Source: Gammaproteobacteria bacterium (GTDB taxonomy: Bacteria; Pseudomonadota; Gammaproteobacteria; SZUA-229). Taken from it: a stretch of 64,000 nt of DNA. The stretch spans positions 1 to 64,000 of the forward strand of contig JAOUKT010000005.1 in NCBI GenBank assembly GCA_029882395.1. Direction: 5' to 3'. The position numbers and the translations under genes were made by a program. This document shows, in pieces, positions 17,812-27,951 of this stretch (positions are counted from its first letter, which is position 1; every line of letters begins with the position of its first letter). Below the pieces are notes generated by a model. That model was not told the origin of the DNA and did not search any database. It saw only the letters and a program-made list of their open reading frames with translations.

Positions 17812-18789
17812 TTACAAAACGCGTGTTTTAGCCTGTTCGCCCGCAATTTCTTTGACCAGTTTAGGCACAAGGTAGCCGGGTAAATGGCCACTAATCGTAT
17901 TTACTAACGCAATTGCGTCAGATTCTTTTACAGAAAAATGCGCCGCGCCCTGCACAGGATCTAATAAATGTAAATAATACGGTAAAATACCAAACTCATA
18001 CAGCTTTTCGCTCAACTCGATAAGCGTTTCGCTTTTATTATTGATATTAAACAAAAGAACGGACTGATTTAATAACTGGATATCGGTATTTTTTAAACGG
18101 CTGAAAACCGTTTTGTTGTTTTGATTTAATTCATCGGGGTGATTGATATGCGTCACCAGTGAGACTAGAAACCGGCTGGCCTGTAATAAAGAAATTAACT
18201 TTTCATTAATGCGTGATGGCAGCACACTGGGAATGCGGCTGTGTATTCGAAGCCGTTTGATATGTGGTATTTTCATCAGCTGATTGAGTAAATATTCCAG
18301 CTTGTCATCAGAAATCATTAACGGGTCACCGCCACTGAGTATGATTTCAGATATGTCTTCATGCGCATGTAAGTAGTTAAAAGCCGGTTGCCAGTTATCT
18401 TTGTTGATTTGCGCATCGGCATACGGAAAGTGACGCCGGAAGCAGTAACGGCAATGAATCGCACAGGCACCGGTGACGATAAATAATGCCCGGCTGCGGT
18501 ATTTATGGATCAGACCGGGGCTTGCCATGGCTTGCAGGTCGCCGACCGGGTCAGCCCGGTAACCGTCACGGGCGAGCATTTCGTTGGCATGGGGTAATAC
18601 CTGGGCCAGTAGCGGATCAGCATCGATGTCTTCCAGACCGGGAAGAAAGTCTGCCGGTATTTTGATTTTAAATTGCTGATTGGCGGTACTGCAAAACGAG
18701 TTTCTGAGGTTTTCGTTAGCCGTTTGGCTGATAAGTTCGTCAAGCGAAGTGATGTTATTCGCCAGTTGATGTTGCCACAGGGTGCTCAT
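17812..18789 (-). CDS. epmB: EF-P lysine 2,3-aminomutase EpmB (YjeK)
   Basis: A 325-residue radical-SAM/PLP enzyme that converts lysine to (R)-beta-lysine for EF-P modification. The iron-sulfur motif is CAIHCRYC (Cys109, Cys113, Cys116). It also has LSGGDPLMISD, IHSRIPSVLPSRI and HLLDPVQGAAHF. The probable PLP lysine lies in VPKLVKEIAGEQ near the C-terminus. The gene is divergent from efp with 108 bases between the start codons, and epmA lies just past efp. The whole modification route except the hydroxylase EpmC is therefore together here. Confidence 0.96.
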   Translation of the reverse strand: MSTLWQHQLANNITSLDELISQTANENLRNSFCSTANQQFKIKIPADFLPGLEDIDADPLLAQVLPHANEMLARDGYRADPVGDLQAMASPGLIHKYRSRALFIVTGACAIHCRYCFRRHFPYADAQINKDNWQPAFNYLHAHEDISEIILSGGDPLMISDDKLEYLLNQLMKIPHIKRLRIHSRIPSVLPSRINEKLISLLQASRFLVSLVTHINHPDELNQNNKTVFSRLKNTDIQLLNQSVLLFNINNKSETLIELSEKLYEFGILPYYLHLLDPVQGAAHFSVKESDAIALVNTISGHLPGYLVPKLVKEIAGEQAKTRVL

Positions 18790-18897
18790 AGAAATCCGCT
18801 GATGCCGCTAAAAAAGCACATATTATAAGGCCTTGTGAGTGTATTAATGCGGGCTTTTTCGGTATTATTGCGCCTTGGTTTATTCAAGGTGAGATTT

Positions 18898-19467
18898 ATG
18901 GCGAGTTACAGTACAAACGAATTCAAAAATGGCTTGAAATTGATATTGAACGGTGACCCGTGTTCAATTACTGAAAATATTCTGGTTAAGCCGGGCAAAG
19001 GCCAGGCTTTTAACCGCGTTAAAATGAAGAACCTGAAAACAGGTCGTACCATTGAAAAAACCTACAAATCTGGTGAGTCGGTTGAAGCGGCTGATGTGAT
19101 CGATATTGATGTTGAGTTTTTATACAGTGACGGTGAGTTGTGGCACTTTATGGATCCGGCAACATTTGAGCAATACGGCGCTACTGAAACAGCGATGGCA
19201 GATTGTGCAAACTGGGTTAAAGGCCAGGAGCCTTGCACCATGACATTATGGAACGGCGAGCCGCTGCTGGTAACACCGCCTAATTTTGTTGAGCTGACCA
19301 TTACTGAAACAGATCCCGGACTGAAAGGTGATACGGCACAAGGCGGCAATAAGCCGGCCACCTTAGAAACGGGCGCAGTGGTTAAAGTCCCTTTATTCAT
19401 TGAAATCGGCGAAGTCTTGAAAATTGATACACGAACGGGTGAATACGTCTCGCGCGTTAAAGATTAA
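18898..19467 (+). CDS. efp: Translation elongation factor P
   Basis: A 189-residue protein that relieves ribosome stalling at polyproline. It has the KOW-like N-terminal domain and two OB domains ([44 protein letters not shown]). The tip loop is KPGKGQ with Lys34, the residue that receives beta-lysine from EpmA. The start at ATG 18898 gives the conserved [13 protein letters not shown]-terminus and has AAGGTGAG a few bases ahead. A longer in-frame opening from 18835 is not conserved. It lies 15 bases before epmA, a likely operon. Confidence 0.97.
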   Translation: MASYSTNEFKNGLKLILNGDPCSITENILVKPGKGQAFNRVKMKNLKTGRTIEKTYKSGESVEAADVIDIDVEFLYSDGELWHFMDPATFEQYGATETAMADCANWVKGQEPCTMTLWNGEPLLVTPPNFVELTITETDPGLKGDTAQGGNKPATLETGAVVKVPLFIEIGEVLKIDTRTGEYVSRVKD

Positions 19468-19482
19468 TTTGTAGTTATTAAA

Positions 19483-20451
19483 ATGAGTGTTCATCACTGG
19501 CAGGCAATCGCTGATATTGATGTTATGCAACACCGGGCCCGCATGCTGCAAAGTATCCGGGCTTTTTTTGCAGCATCTGATGTGCTGGAAGTGGATACGC
19601 CTTCTTTGTCGGCGGCGGCAGTGACGGATTTGCACATTGAAAGCTTTGCAACCCGGATGCGCCAGCAAACCTGTTATCTGCAGACATCGCCGGAATACCC
19701 AATGAAACGCTTACTGGCATCGGGATTTCCTTCTATCTATCAAATTTGTAAAGTCTACCGGCGTGAAGAAGCGGGTGTTTTTCATAACCCTGAATTTAAC
19801 CTGCTTGAATGGTATCGCCTGGCTTTTGATTACCGCCAACTGATGACCGAGGTCGGCGTTTTATTGCAGCAACTATCAGCCGATGCAGGCCAAAAGATCG
19901 ACTGCATAGAGTTGAGTTATCAGCAGGCATTTATGCAGGCGGTACAGCTCGACCCGCTCAATACCACGGTTGAAGACTGTCGTCAGTGCTGCCTGCAGCG
20001 GCAAATAGAAATACCACAGGGCATCTCTGAGCATGATCTTGATGAATGGCTGGACTGGATTCTGACGCAAGCGGTGGCTGTTAATTTTTCCACTCAGGCG
20101 TATACCCTGTTATACGATTACCCCGCATCGCAATGTGCGCTGGCAAAAATCAGCGATGACGGTCTGCGGGCGGAACGCTTTGAAGTTTTTTATGGTGAGC
20201 TGGAGTTAGCGAATGGCTTTACTGAGCTGACGGATGCCACAGAGCAGCGCCAACGTTTTGCTGCCGATAACCAGAAACGCAAGAAGGCGGGCTTATTGCC
20301 AATGCCGGTTGATGAGCATTTTCTGGCAGCGCTTGAGGCCGGCCTGCCCGAGTGTGCCGGGGTAGCGATAGGTCTGGAGCGTTTGTTGATGGTATTAACA
20401 GCCAAAACCCGGCTCAGCGAAGTGATGGCGTTTCCCTTTAGCCGGGCTTAG
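19483..20451 (+). CDS. epmA: EF-P-(R)-beta-lysine ligase EpmA (PoxA/GenX)
   Basis: A 322-residue class II lysyl-tRNA synthetase-like enzyme without the tRNA anticodon-binding domain; it attaches beta-lysine to EF-P Lys34. Motif 2 is seen as YRREEAGVFHNPEFNLLEWY and motif 3 as GVAIGLERLLMVL. Also typical are FFAASDVLEVDTPSLS and QTSPEYPMKRLLASG. Length agrees with the E. coli enzyme (325). It begins 15 bases after efp and ends convergent with psd. Confidence 0.96.
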   Translation: MSVHHWQAIADIDVMQHRARMLQSIRAFFAASDVLEVDTPSLSAAAVTDLHIESFATRMRQQTCYLQTSPEYPMKRLLASGFPSIYQICKVYRREEAGVFHNPEFNLLEWYRLAFDYRQLMTEVGVLLQQLSADAGQKIDCIELSYQQAFMQAVQLDPLNTTVEDCRQCCLQRQIEIPQGISEHDLDEWLDWILTQAVAVNFSTQAYTLLYDYPASQCALAKISDDGLRAERFEVFYGELELANGFTELTDATEQRQRFAADNQKRKKAGLLPMPVDEHFLAALEAGLPECAGVAIGLERLLMVLTAKTRLSEVMAFPFSRA

Positions 20452-20469
20452 CCGATTAGCGGCGCCTGT

Positions 20470-21318
20470 TTATTTGAAAGTAGCCAGTGCCTGACCCATT
20501 TGTGTGACTTCTCCGGGTTTGATGCTGTCTTCAAACGTGACGTTATCGGCCATCAGCAGAATCACCGTAGAACCGAGGTTAAAGCGGCCCATTTCAGCGC
20601 CTTTTTTGAGGCTGATTTTGACGTCATTATAAGTGCGGTGTTTGACTGACCAGCCACTGGGCGGTGTTTCACAGCCGCCCCAAACAGTATCGATAGCTGA
20701 TACATTGATGGCACCGACCAGGATCATGATCATCGGTCCGGCGGCGGTATCAAATTTGCACACAACGCGTTCATTGCGGGCAAACAGGCGCGGCACATTT
20801 TCCACCGTCCAGGGTGCGACACTGAACAGACGGCCCGGTACATAAACAGTATCGGTTAACTCGCCGGCCAGAGGCATATGAATACGGTGGTAATCAGTCG
20901 GTGACAGGTAAATTGTACTGAACATGCCATTTTCAAAAGGTGCTGCTAGTTCTTTAATGCCACCGACCAGCTCTAATAAAGAATAATCCTGACCTTTGGC
21001 CTGAAAGATGCGCCCGTTTTCGATCGCCTGAGCCTGGCTGACTTTGCCATCTACCGGGCACAGCAGGGTGTTTTTGCCGCGCGCATGAGGCCGCGCCGAC
21101 GGCTCAAGGGCGCGGGTAAAAAAGTCATTGAGTGAGGTGTATTCATGCGCATCTTTAATAATGGCCAGATCAAGGTCGACCGGGTGCAGGTGGCGATAGA
21201 GATCAATAAAGCGGTTTTTAAGCGGTGGCCAGGTAATATGTGCCAGAAAATAAGACACCCAGGAAATAAAATGGTGTGGTAATAAATAAAAAAGCAGTGT
21301 TTTTGTTTTGACATTCAT
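20470..21318 (-). CDS. psd: Phosphatidylserine decarboxylase proenzyme
   Basis: A 282-residue inner-membrane-associated proenzyme making phosphatidylethanolamine. The self-cleavage site LGST is at 248-251, so Ser250 becomes the pyruvoyl group of the small alpha chain. Other family motifs are PVDGKVSQ, YLSPTDYHRIHMP (catalytic His) and VGAINVSAIDT. Length is typical for bacterial type I enzymes. The PCu(A)C gene ends 27 bases upstream on the same strand, so the two may share a transcript. The 3' end is only 18 bases from the end of epmA. Confidence 0.96.
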   Translation of the reverse strand: MNVKTKTLLFYLLPHHFISWVSYFLAHITWPPLKNRFIDLYRHLHPVDLDLAIIKDAHEYTSLNDFFTRALEPSARPHARGKNTLLCPVDGKVSQAQAIENGRIFQAKGQDYSLLELVGGIKELAAPFENGMFSTIYLSPTDYHRIHMPLAGELTDTVYVPGRLFSVAPWTVENVPRLFARNERVVCKFDTAAGPMIMILVGAINVSAIDTVWGGCETPPSGWSVKHRTYNDVKISLKKGAEMGRFNLGSTVILLMADNVTFEDSIKPGEVTQMGQALATFK

Positions 21319-21345
21319 AATTTAAAGTATTTTAAAAGATTGTGA

Positions 21346-21807
21346 TTAATGATGGTGGTGATGGCTTTCGTTTTGCATGGTGCTCTTCACCGTCGCGCTA
21401 AAGCTCTGCTGCTTGCCATTGGACAGCTGCACACTCAAGCTGATGTTATCACCGCTTTTGAGTTTTCTGACGGGTTTGAACATCATCAGATGGTAACTGC
21501 CGTGTTGCAGCGTTAACATTTTATTTGCCTGCACAATTAAAGACTTCTGCGGTATCATGCGCGCCATGCCGTCAACTTCTTTGCTTAAATGCATTTCGAT
21601 GCGGGCATAGTCCGGGCTGCTGAAGGCGATGATTTCAAGATCCTCGTTGCTGGCATTATGAAAGCTGGCAAAACCGGCATGAACACGACTTACCGGCGGC
21701 ATTTCGGGCACCCACGCATTGTGAATCATCAGTGAGTCGGCGGCATAGGTATTGATGCTACTGACGTTTGCTAACACTATTAGCAGCCAGGTAATGCTTA
21801 AACGCAT
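21346..21807 (-). CDS. Periplasmic PCu(A)C copper chaperone
   Basis: A 153-residue protein with a signal peptide (MRLSITWLLIVLANVSS, cleavage near YAA). The copper-binding pattern is visible: IEMHLSKEVDGMARM, then LQHGSYHLMMF, the H(M)X10MX21HXM arrangement of the family. Such proteins deliver Cu(I), often to the CuA site of cytochrome c oxidase. The protein ends in five histidines (ESHHHHH), an extra likely metal-binding tail. No Sco or oxidase gene is adjacent. It lies just upstream of psd on the same strand. Confidence 0.92.
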   Translation of the reverse strand: MRLSITWLLIVLANVSSINTYAADSLMIHNAWVPEMPPVSRVHAGFASFHNASNEDLEIIAFSSPDYARIEMHLSKEVDGMARMIPQKSLIVQANKMLTLQHGSYHLMMFKPVRKLKSGDNISLSVQLSNGKQQSFSATVKSTMQNESHHHHH

Positions 21808-21906
21808 GGGTGAGCCTTCTTTATACCAAAATTGGCGGCTATTATAGGTGGCTGAGGCAGTGAGTGAAAGCGTAAATTTTGATAAGACTATTTTGGAGCA
21901 AGCTGA

Positions 21907-22857
21907 GTGTCTGATGTAAAAGCAATAATTTCTTTCGATGTATCGGCTGTGGCGGCAGAGTTAATCACGATCCGTGACCTCGTTCGCTGGGGCGTCAGCC
22001 GCTTCAATCAAGCTGAAATCTATTATGGCCATGGCATGGCGAATGCGCTGGATGAGGCGGTGTTTATGGCCTTATCGACGCTGAACTTGCCGCTGAATAT
22101 CAGTGAAAATTATTTTGATTCACGTTTAACCCTGGCCGAGCGTGAGCAGATATTAAACCTGTATCGGCGGCGTATTAGTGAGCGCACACCGGCGGCTTAT
22201 TTAACCAATGAAGCCTGGTTTGCAGGGCTTAAGTTTTATGTCAATGAAAATGTGCTGGTGCCACGCTCGCCGATAGCCGAACTCATTGAAAATCAGTTTC
22301 AGCCCTGGATTGATGTCGACCAGGTCGAAAGGGTGCTGGATTTGTGCAGCGGTAGTGGTTGCATTGGCATTGCCTGTGCTTACGCATTCGAATGGGCAGA
22401 GGTTGATCTTGCGGATATTTCACCCCAGGCGATCGAAGTAGCAGAAAAAAATATTAAACATCATCAGCTTCAGGATCAGGTCTCGGTCTATCAGTCGGAT
22501 CTGTTTTCAGCGTTAGAAGGTAAGAAATACAATATCATTGTCTCCAACCCGCCTTACGTCGATGCTGAAGATATGGCGTCATTGCCGGATGAATTCAGAC
22601 GTGAGCCTGAGGTGGGGCTGGCGGCAGGAGAGGATGGGCTTGATCTGGTTAAAGTTATCCTGAAGCAGGCCGCTAACTATCTGAGTCCTGGGGGGATTTT
22701 GGTTGTTGAGGTAGGTAATTCGCAAGTCGCGCTTGAGCAATTGTTGCCAGAGGTGGGTTTTTACTGGCTTGAGTTTGAGCGTGGTGGCGAGGGTGTTTTT
22801 TTACTGACGTATGATCAGCTAGTGGAATACCAGGACTATTTTCAGCAGTGGAATTAA
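21907..22857 (+). CDS. prmB: Ribosomal protein L3 N5-glutamine methyltransferase PrmB
   Basis: A 316-residue SAM-dependent methyltransferase. The SAM motif is VLDLCSGSGCIGIACAYA and the glutamine-binding motif is NPPY (214-217). The N-terminal part has the PrmB-type segment RTPAAYLTNEAWFAGLKFYV, which separates it from PrmC. Translation starts at GTG 21907 with GGAG about 9 bases ahead. It is a single gene, divergent from the copper chaperone gene, and is followed by a short hairpin (22896-22913). Confidence 0.95.
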   Translation: MSDVKAIISFDVSAVAAELITIRDLVRWGVSRFNQAEIYYGHGMANALDEAVFMALSTLNLPLNISENYFDSRLTLAEREQILNLYRRRISERTPAAYLTNEAWFAGLKFYVNENVLVPRSPIAELIENQFQPWIDVDQVERVLDLCSGSGCIGIACAYAFEWAEVDLADISPQAIEVAEKNIKHHQLQDQVSVYQSDLFSALEGKKYNIIVSNPPYVDAEDMASLPDEFRREPEVGLAAGEDGLDLVKVILKQAANYLSPGGILVVEVGNSQVALEQLLPEVGFYWLEFERGGEGVFLLTYDQLVEYQDYFQQWN

Positions 22858-23028
22858 TTAATTATAAAAATACAGTTAGAAACTGAGAGCTATCTTGTAG
22901 GATTTTTCCTACATAAAAAATCGCTTTTTCCCTGTTTTTAATCGCTTTTAAAAATAATGCTGCTATATATCAATACTATAGCGACATTATATTACGATTA
23001 TCGCTAAATAAATTTGACCGGAGAAACA

Positions 23029-25089
23029 ATGCGTTCGATTATTGAAATTTGTCATCTGAATAAAATCGCAATTATCGACAACTCATCGATCAGTAATCGT
23101 ATCTGGTTTGGCTTTGGTTTGATTTTAGCGATTTTGTTATTTGTTTCCCTGAGCACACTGGGCCGTTTTGTTCATCTGAGTAATGGCATCAGTGAGGTAG
23201 CTGAAGAAATTCAGCCGGTGGTACTGTCAGCACAGAATCTGGAAACAGAATTGAAAGCGGCGAGCAATGCCTTAGGTTTTTATCTGTTAACCAAAGAAGA
23301 AGCCTATAAAGCCGGTTATATTTTGCATCTGGGCACAGCAAGTCATCGCATTAATGAATTAATAACCATGCAATACGTCGCTGATAATGAAAAATACAGT
23401 TCGGTAGTGGCAACTGTTCAGAATGACCTGTCAAAGCTGGCCAGTTATAAAGACAAAATGATCGCACTGGCAAATGATGATATGGCCAATATACCGGCGC
23501 AAAGACTGGCGGCTGAAAGGCTAAACCCCAGAGCGCAGCAATTACAGTCGATGATCAGCCAGATGATTGAGTCTGATTATGAAGAAGACAACCCCCGGTC
23601 TAAACGTGATGAATTTCGCCAGACGATATACGATTTGCGTTATTACAATGTGCAGCTGGCGAGTGAGTTAAGAACGTTTCTGGCTTTCAGGGCCGATGTT
23701 AATATTCAAAATATGAAAGCGATTGAAGAGGTCGTGCAGTCAAAATTAAAAATCCTGCAATCTAAAGAGTCTTTATATACATTCGAACAATCGGATTTAA
23801 TGGAAAACTTTATCAAGGTTAATAAAGAATATTCCGCGGCATTAACTGAAGCCATCAATATCCACTCTACCGATAAATACAGGACAGATATCTACCTGGT
23901 TAAGACTGAAATCGGTATCTTGCTCGCAAAAATAGAGACCGATCTGGGTTCTATGGTTGATGAGTTGAAGTCAAAAATTACTGAAACCAGTAATCAGTTG
24001 CAGGAAGAGGCTGCCGGTGCCAGTACAGAAGTCATTATCTGGTTAACGATCGGTATTGTTATGGGTGTGTTGGTGGCGTACTTTATGGCTCGCATGATTA
24101 CCTTCCCGATTAATGCTGCCGTGCATGCGATGGAAGACCTGGCTGAAGGTGAAGGTGACTTAACCCGCCGCCTGAATGAAAAAGGCAAATCTGAAATCGC
24201 CTTGATGGCCAGCGGCTTTAACCGTTTTGCCACTAAAGTGCAGGCAATGGTGTCTCAGGTCGCCAGCGGTGTAGAGAATTTATCGAATGTGGTCAGTGAT
24301 GTCTCAAACATTGTTGACCAGACACAAATCGGATCACAACAGCAGCGTCAGCAGACTGAGCAGGTTGCGACGGCGATTACTGAAATGACGGCAACGGTAC
24401 AGGAAGTGGCTTCAAATGCTAATATGGCTGCTGATTCAGCCCAACAAGCTGATGAAGATGCAAAATCAGGGCAGCAGATAGTCAGTGATACGGTTGCATC
24501 GATTAACTCACTGGCCTCTGAAATTGAAACCGGTGCAACGGTTATCAATAAATTATCTGAAGATGCCGTTTCCATTGGCTCTGTTCTGGATGTCATTAAA
24601 GGCGTTGCCGAACAAACCAACTTGCTGGCATTAAATGCGGCGATAGAAGCGGCACGAGCCGGTGAGCAGGGCCGTGGTTTTGCAGTGGTGGCCGATGAGG
24701 TGCGCACATTAGCCAGCCGTACTCAGGAATCGGCGACAGAAATTGAAACCATGATCGACAGCCTTCAGGTACAGGCCAAGGCGGCCGTTGCAGCCATTTC
24801 TCAAGGCCAGGAAAAGGCGCGCTCCAGCGTCGAGCAGGCATCGACTGCCGGCCAGGCGCTGAATGAAATTACCAATTCGGTGGCAACCATCAGCAGCATG
24901 AATATCCAGATTGCAACAGCATCGGAAGAACAAAGCGCCGTGGCTGAAGAAATAAACCAGAATGTGGTGAGCATCAGCCATGTTGCTGAAAGCAATGCCC
25001 AGGCCTCGGATCAGCTTGCTGTTTCCAGCCAAGATCTGGCAGAGCTGGCGGCTGAACTGCAGGAACTGGTTTCACAGTTTAAGTATTAA
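23029..25089 (+). CDS. Methyl-accepting chemotaxis protein
   Basis: A 686-residue transmembrane chemoreceptor. TM1 lies around residues 25-45 ([18 protein letters not shown]). A long helical periplasmic sensor of about 290 residues follows, then TM2 around 335-357 ([17 protein letters not shown]). After it come HAMP ([20 protein letters not shown]) and the cytoplasmic signalling rod with the conserved hairpin tip [20 protein letters not shown]. No C-terminal CheR/CheB-tethering pentapeptide is present. I chose ATG 23029, preceded by GGAGA at a good distance, over the TTG at 23014. No che genes are in the window. The ligand is unknown. Confidence 0.95.
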   Translation: MRSIIEICHLNKIAIIDNSSISNRIWFGFGLILAILLFVSLSTLGRFVHLSNGISEVAEEIQPVVLSAQNLETELKAASNALGFYLLTKEEAYKAGYILHLGTASHRINELITMQYVADNEKYSSVVATVQNDLSKLASYKDKMIALANDDMANIPAQRLAAERLNPRAQQLQSMISQMIESDYEEDNPRSKRDEFRQTIYDLRYYNVQLASELRTFLAFRADVNIQNMKAIEEVVQSKLKILQSKESLYTFEQSDLMENFIKVNKEYSAALTEAINIHSTDKYRTDIYLVKTEIGILLAKIETDLGSMVDELKSKITETSNQLQEEAAGASTEVIIWLTIGIVMGVLVAYFMARMITFPINAAVHAMEDLAEGEGDLTRRLNEKGKSEIALMASGFNRFATKVQAMVSQVASGVENLSNVVSDVSNIVDQTQIGSQQQRQQTEQVATAITEMTATVQEVASNANMAADSAQQADEDAKSGQQIVSDTVASINSLASEIETGATVINKLSEDAVSIGSVLDVIKGVAEQTNLLALNAAIEAARAGEQGRGFAVVADEVRTLASRTQESATEIETMIDSLQVQAKAAVAAISQGQEKARSSVEQASTAGQALNEITNSVATISSMNIQIATASEEQSAVAEEINQNVVSISHVAESNAQASDQLAVSSQDLAELAAELQELVSQFKY

Positions 25090-25097
25090 TGCCCAGA

Positions 25098-25125
25098 GCG
25101 CCTGGCTTCAATCTTGCTCAGGCGC
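25098..25125 (+). terminator. Weak hairpin after the chemoreceptor gene
   Basis: GCGCCTG and CAGGCGC form a 7-bp stem around a 14-nt loop, 9 bases past the stop codon. There is no T-run, so a rho-independent role is doubtful. Confidence 0.3.
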
Positions 25126-25194
25126 CATATCAAATAGTTTCCTTTAGTTTCTTCATGTTAGAATAATGCTCACAATTATTGAGTGAGACTGTGC

Positions 25195-26292
25195 ATGTCA
25201 GGAAATACCATCGGCAAATTATTTACTGTAACCACCAGCGGTGAAAGCCATGGCCCGGCTTTGCTGGGCATTGTTGATGGTTGTCCTCCGGGTTTAGAGC
25301 TAACAGAATCGGATTTACAGGCTGATCTGGATCGCCGCAAACCGGGCACCAGTCGGCATACCACACAGCGGCGCGAACCGGATCAGGTAAAAATTCTGTC
25401 CGGTGTTTTTGAAGGCAAAACGACCGGTACACCGATCGGTTTAATGATTGAAAATGTCGATCAGCGATCAAAAGACTACGGCAATATCGCAGCTACCTTT
25501 CGCCCGGGTCACGCCGATTATACCTATACGCAAAAATACGGCTTCCGCGATTACCGCGGCGGCGGTCGCTCATCTGCACGTGAAACGGCGATGCGCGTAG
25601 CCGCCGGTGGTATCGCAAAAAAATACCTGCAGCATCGTTACGGTATAAAAATCCGCGGTTATCTTTCTCAGCTCGGCCCAATTAAAGCAGAAACGTTTGA
25701 CTGGGATGAAATTCACAATAACGCGTTCTTCTGCCCGGATAAAAACAAAGTGGCCGAGCTGGAAGAGTATATGGATGCACTGCGCAAAGAAGGCAATTCA
25801 GTCGGCGCCAAAATTTCGGTGGTGGCAGAAGGGGTGCCGCCGGGTCTGGGGGAGCCAGTATTTGACCGGCTTGATGCAGAAATTGCGTATGCGATGATGA
25901 CCATCAATGCGGTAAAAGGGGTTGAGATAGGTGATGGTTTTGAATGCGTGACCGCCAAAGGCACCGAGTTCCGTGATGAAATCACCCCGCAGGGCTTTCT
26001 TACTAACCATGCAGGCGGCATTCTGGGTGGTATCTCTTCGGGCCAGAATATCGTTGCGCATATGGCATTGAAAGCCACCTCAAGTATTCGTCTGCCAGGT
26101 GCCAGTGTTGATATCAATGGCGAGGCGATGGAGGTGGTGACACACGGTCGCCATGATCCCTGTGTCGGTATCCGTGCAACACCGATTGCTGAGGCCATGC
26201 TGGCACTGGTGATTATGGATCACATGATGCGCTTTAATGCCCAATGCGGTGATGTTAAGTGCCAAACCCCCGTTATTCCTGCCAGTGTTTAA
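25195..26292 (+). CDS. aroC: Chorismate synthase
   Basis: A 365-residue FMN-dependent enzyme making chorismate from EPSP, the last shared step of aromatic synthesis. Signatures are [55 protein letters not shown] and [17 protein letters not shown]. The start ATG 25195 gives [20 protein letters not shown], matching the E. coli N-terminus; the frame opens twelve bases earlier at a GTG. It is likely cotranscribed with the MFS gene 32 bases downstream. Product feeds the trp genes found later in the window. Confidence 0.98.
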   Translation: MSGNTIGKLFTVTTSGESHGPALLGIVDGCPPGLELTESDLQADLDRRKPGTSRHTTQRREPDQVKILSGVFEGKTTGTPIGLMIENVDQRSKDYGNIAATFRPGHADYTYTQKYGFRDYRGGGRSSARETAMRVAAGGIAKKYLQHRYGIKIRGYLSQLGPIKAETFDWDEIHNNAFFCPDKNKVAELEEYMDALRKEGNSVGAKISVVAEGVPPGLGEPVFDRLDAEIAYAMMTINAVKGVEIGDGFECVTAKGTEFRDEITPQGFLTNHAGGILGGISSGQNIVAHMALKATSSIRLPGASVDINGEAMEVVTHGRHDPCVGIRATPIAEAMLALVIMDHMMRFNAQCGDVKCQTPVIPASV

Positions 26293-26324
26293 TGACGAAG
26301 GTAATGCATTGCTAACGGCTTCAG

Positions 26325-27470
26325 ATGGAGAAAGTTGAGCCGGTACCCTACTGGCGCCTGTCCGCTTTTTATCTGGTCTATTTCAGCGCATTAGGCGTGC
26401 TGGTTCCGTACTGGGGCTTATACCTTCAGTCACTGGGCTTCGATGCCCGTCAAATTGGTGAACTCATTGCCATTATCATGGCGACAAAAATTGTAGCGCC
26501 CTATATCTGGGGCTGGATCGGCGATCACACTGGCAAGGGTATGTGGATTGTGCGCCTTGCCAGTGTCTTATCCTTTGTTATATTTGCATTGATATTTGTT
26601 GAGCAATCATACGGCTGGCTGGCCTTTGTAATGGTGAGTTTCAGCTTTTTCTGGAATGCCGCGTTGCCGCAGTTTGAAGCAACGACGATGAATTTTCTGG
26701 GTGCCGATGAGCATAATTACAGCAAAATACGCGTCTGGGGCTCCCTCGGTTTTGTGGCCGCTGTCGCCATAATGGGCTTGATGCTGGAGCATCACGCTAT
26801 CAGCATGGTGCCGGTTGTGTTGCTGGTTTTGTACGCGGCATTAATGCTGAGCAGTTTTTTAGTGCCGGTCGATACTCAGCCGCTTCATAAACATCAGCAG
26901 GGCAGCATTCTCCTGGTCTTAAAACAGCCGCAAGTGATCGCCTTGCTGGTGATCTGTTTTCTGGTGCAGTTTAGCCACGGCCCGTATTACACTTTCTATA
27001 GCATTTACCTGCAAGAACATGATTATCAGAGCAGCATGATTGGTGCTTTATGGGCGCTGGGTGTGATTGCTGAAGTCGTCGTCTTTTTATATATTCATCG
27101 CTGGTTACCAAAATATGGTCATCGTGATTTATTAATTGTGGCTTTATTGTTAACAACAGCCAGATGGCTGCTGATTGCCTATATGGTGCAATACCCGTCC
27201 GTAATGGTGTTCGCGCAGTTATTGCATGCGGCCAGTTTTGGCGTTTTTCATGCGGTGGCCATTTCATTATTTCATCAGACCTTTGTCGGCAAACACCAGG
27301 GCCGGGGCCAGGCACTTTATGCCAGTGTGAGTTTTGGTGCAGGCGGCGCAGCGGGAAGTTTGTTAAGCGGTCTAAGCTGGCAAGGGCTGGGCTCAACCCA
27401 GACATTTTTGATAGCTGCTGCTATAGTCTTTATGGCGGCATTGCTTACACGGCGTTATATAAAAAGCTGA
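26325..27470 (+). CDS. MFS transporter, HcaT/nucleoside-symporter-like
   Basis: A 381-residue permease with about twelve membrane helices. The opening WRLSAFYLVYFSALGVLVPYW and the loop WGWIGDHTGKG are typical of the 3-phenylpropionate transporter-like (MFS_1-like) group. The segment NAALPQFEATTMNFLG and the KIRVWGSLGF motif fit the same group. The substrate is not known. It follows aroC by 32 bases and precedes a small gene of unknown function, so a three-gene operon is possible. Confidence 0.88.
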   Translation: MEKVEPVPYWRLSAFYLVYFSALGVLVPYWGLYLQSLGFDARQIGELIAIIMATKIVAPYIWGWIGDHTGKGMWIVRLASVLSFVIFALIFVEQSYGWLAFVMVSFSFFWNAALPQFEATTMNFLGADEHNYSKIRVWGSLGFVAAVAIMGLMLEHHAISMVPVVLLVLYAALMLSSFLVPVDTQPLHKHQQGSILLVLKQPQVIALLVICFLVQFSHGPYYTFYSIYLQEHDYQSSMIGALWALGVIAEVVVFLYIHRWLPKYGHRDLLIVALLLTTARWLLIAYMVQYPSVMVFAQLLHAASFGVFHAVAISLFHQTFVGKHQGRGQALYASVSFGAGGAAGSLLSGLSWQGLGSTQTFLIAAAIVFMAALLTRRYIKS

Positions 27471-27529
27471 AAGCACCACAATCTACCGCTCCATCATCAC
27501 CTGATAAACAAAAAAAGATAAGGATGAGA

Positions 27530-27886
27530 ATGATTAAAAAGCTGATTTTTGTTTATAACGCCGACAGTGGTTTGTTTAACACGGTGTCGGATATTGCGCA
27601 TAAAATATTCTCACCCTCAACATATGCCTGCCAGTTGTGTGCGGTTACGCATTCGGCGTTTTCAATGCGAGAAGAATGGAAAACGTTTCTTCAAAGCATT
27701 GATATCGAACTTGAATTTTTGCACCGCGATGAATGGAAACGACAGTACCCGGATCTGGATTATGAATTGCCTGCTGTATTTTATAGCAATGACTCGGTTG
27801 ATTTATTGATTAACAGCGAAGCGATTAATCAATGTCAGTCGATGCAGGATTTAAAAACACTGATTAAAAATAATCTGTCAAACTGA
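27530..27886 (+). CDS. Small conserved-looking protein of unknown function
   Basis: A 118-residue soluble protein that I do not recognise. It opens with KKLIFVYNADSGLFNTVSDIAHKIFSP, then has a Cys pair ACQLC and a C-terminal helix. This looks like an alpha/beta, possibly thioredoxin-like or nucleotide-binding fold, but that is a guess. ATAAGG lies 6 bases before ATG 27530; another ATG at 27524 is possible. The frame stays open far upstream into the MFS gene, but those codons are out of frame with the transporter and not a real extension. Confidence 0.7.
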   Translation: MIKKLIFVYNADSGLFNTVSDIAHKIFSPSTYACQLCAVTHSAFSMREEWKTFLQSIDIELEFLHRDEWKRQYPDLDYELPAVFYSNDSVDLLINSEAINQCQSMQDLKTLIKNNLSN

Positions 27887-27951
27887 TACAGGCATGCTTT
27901 TTTTCGGCTGGATAAAATGAGCACATGACGTAAGTAAAAAAGGACAGGCCA

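Noticed and set aside
22896-22913. Hairpin TGTAGGA/TCCTACA after prmB as terminator
   Set aside because: The right arm is followed by TAAAAAATC, not a T-run, on the plus strand; its role is unclear, so it is not listed as a terminator.
25713-26198. 161-codon antisense frame inside aroC
   Set aside because: Lies wholly within a highly conserved enzyme gene and shows no independent coding signal.
27164-27529. Long in-frame opening ahead of the small Cys-pair protein
   Set aside because: It lies inside the MFS gene in another frame and reads as a shadow rather than protein.
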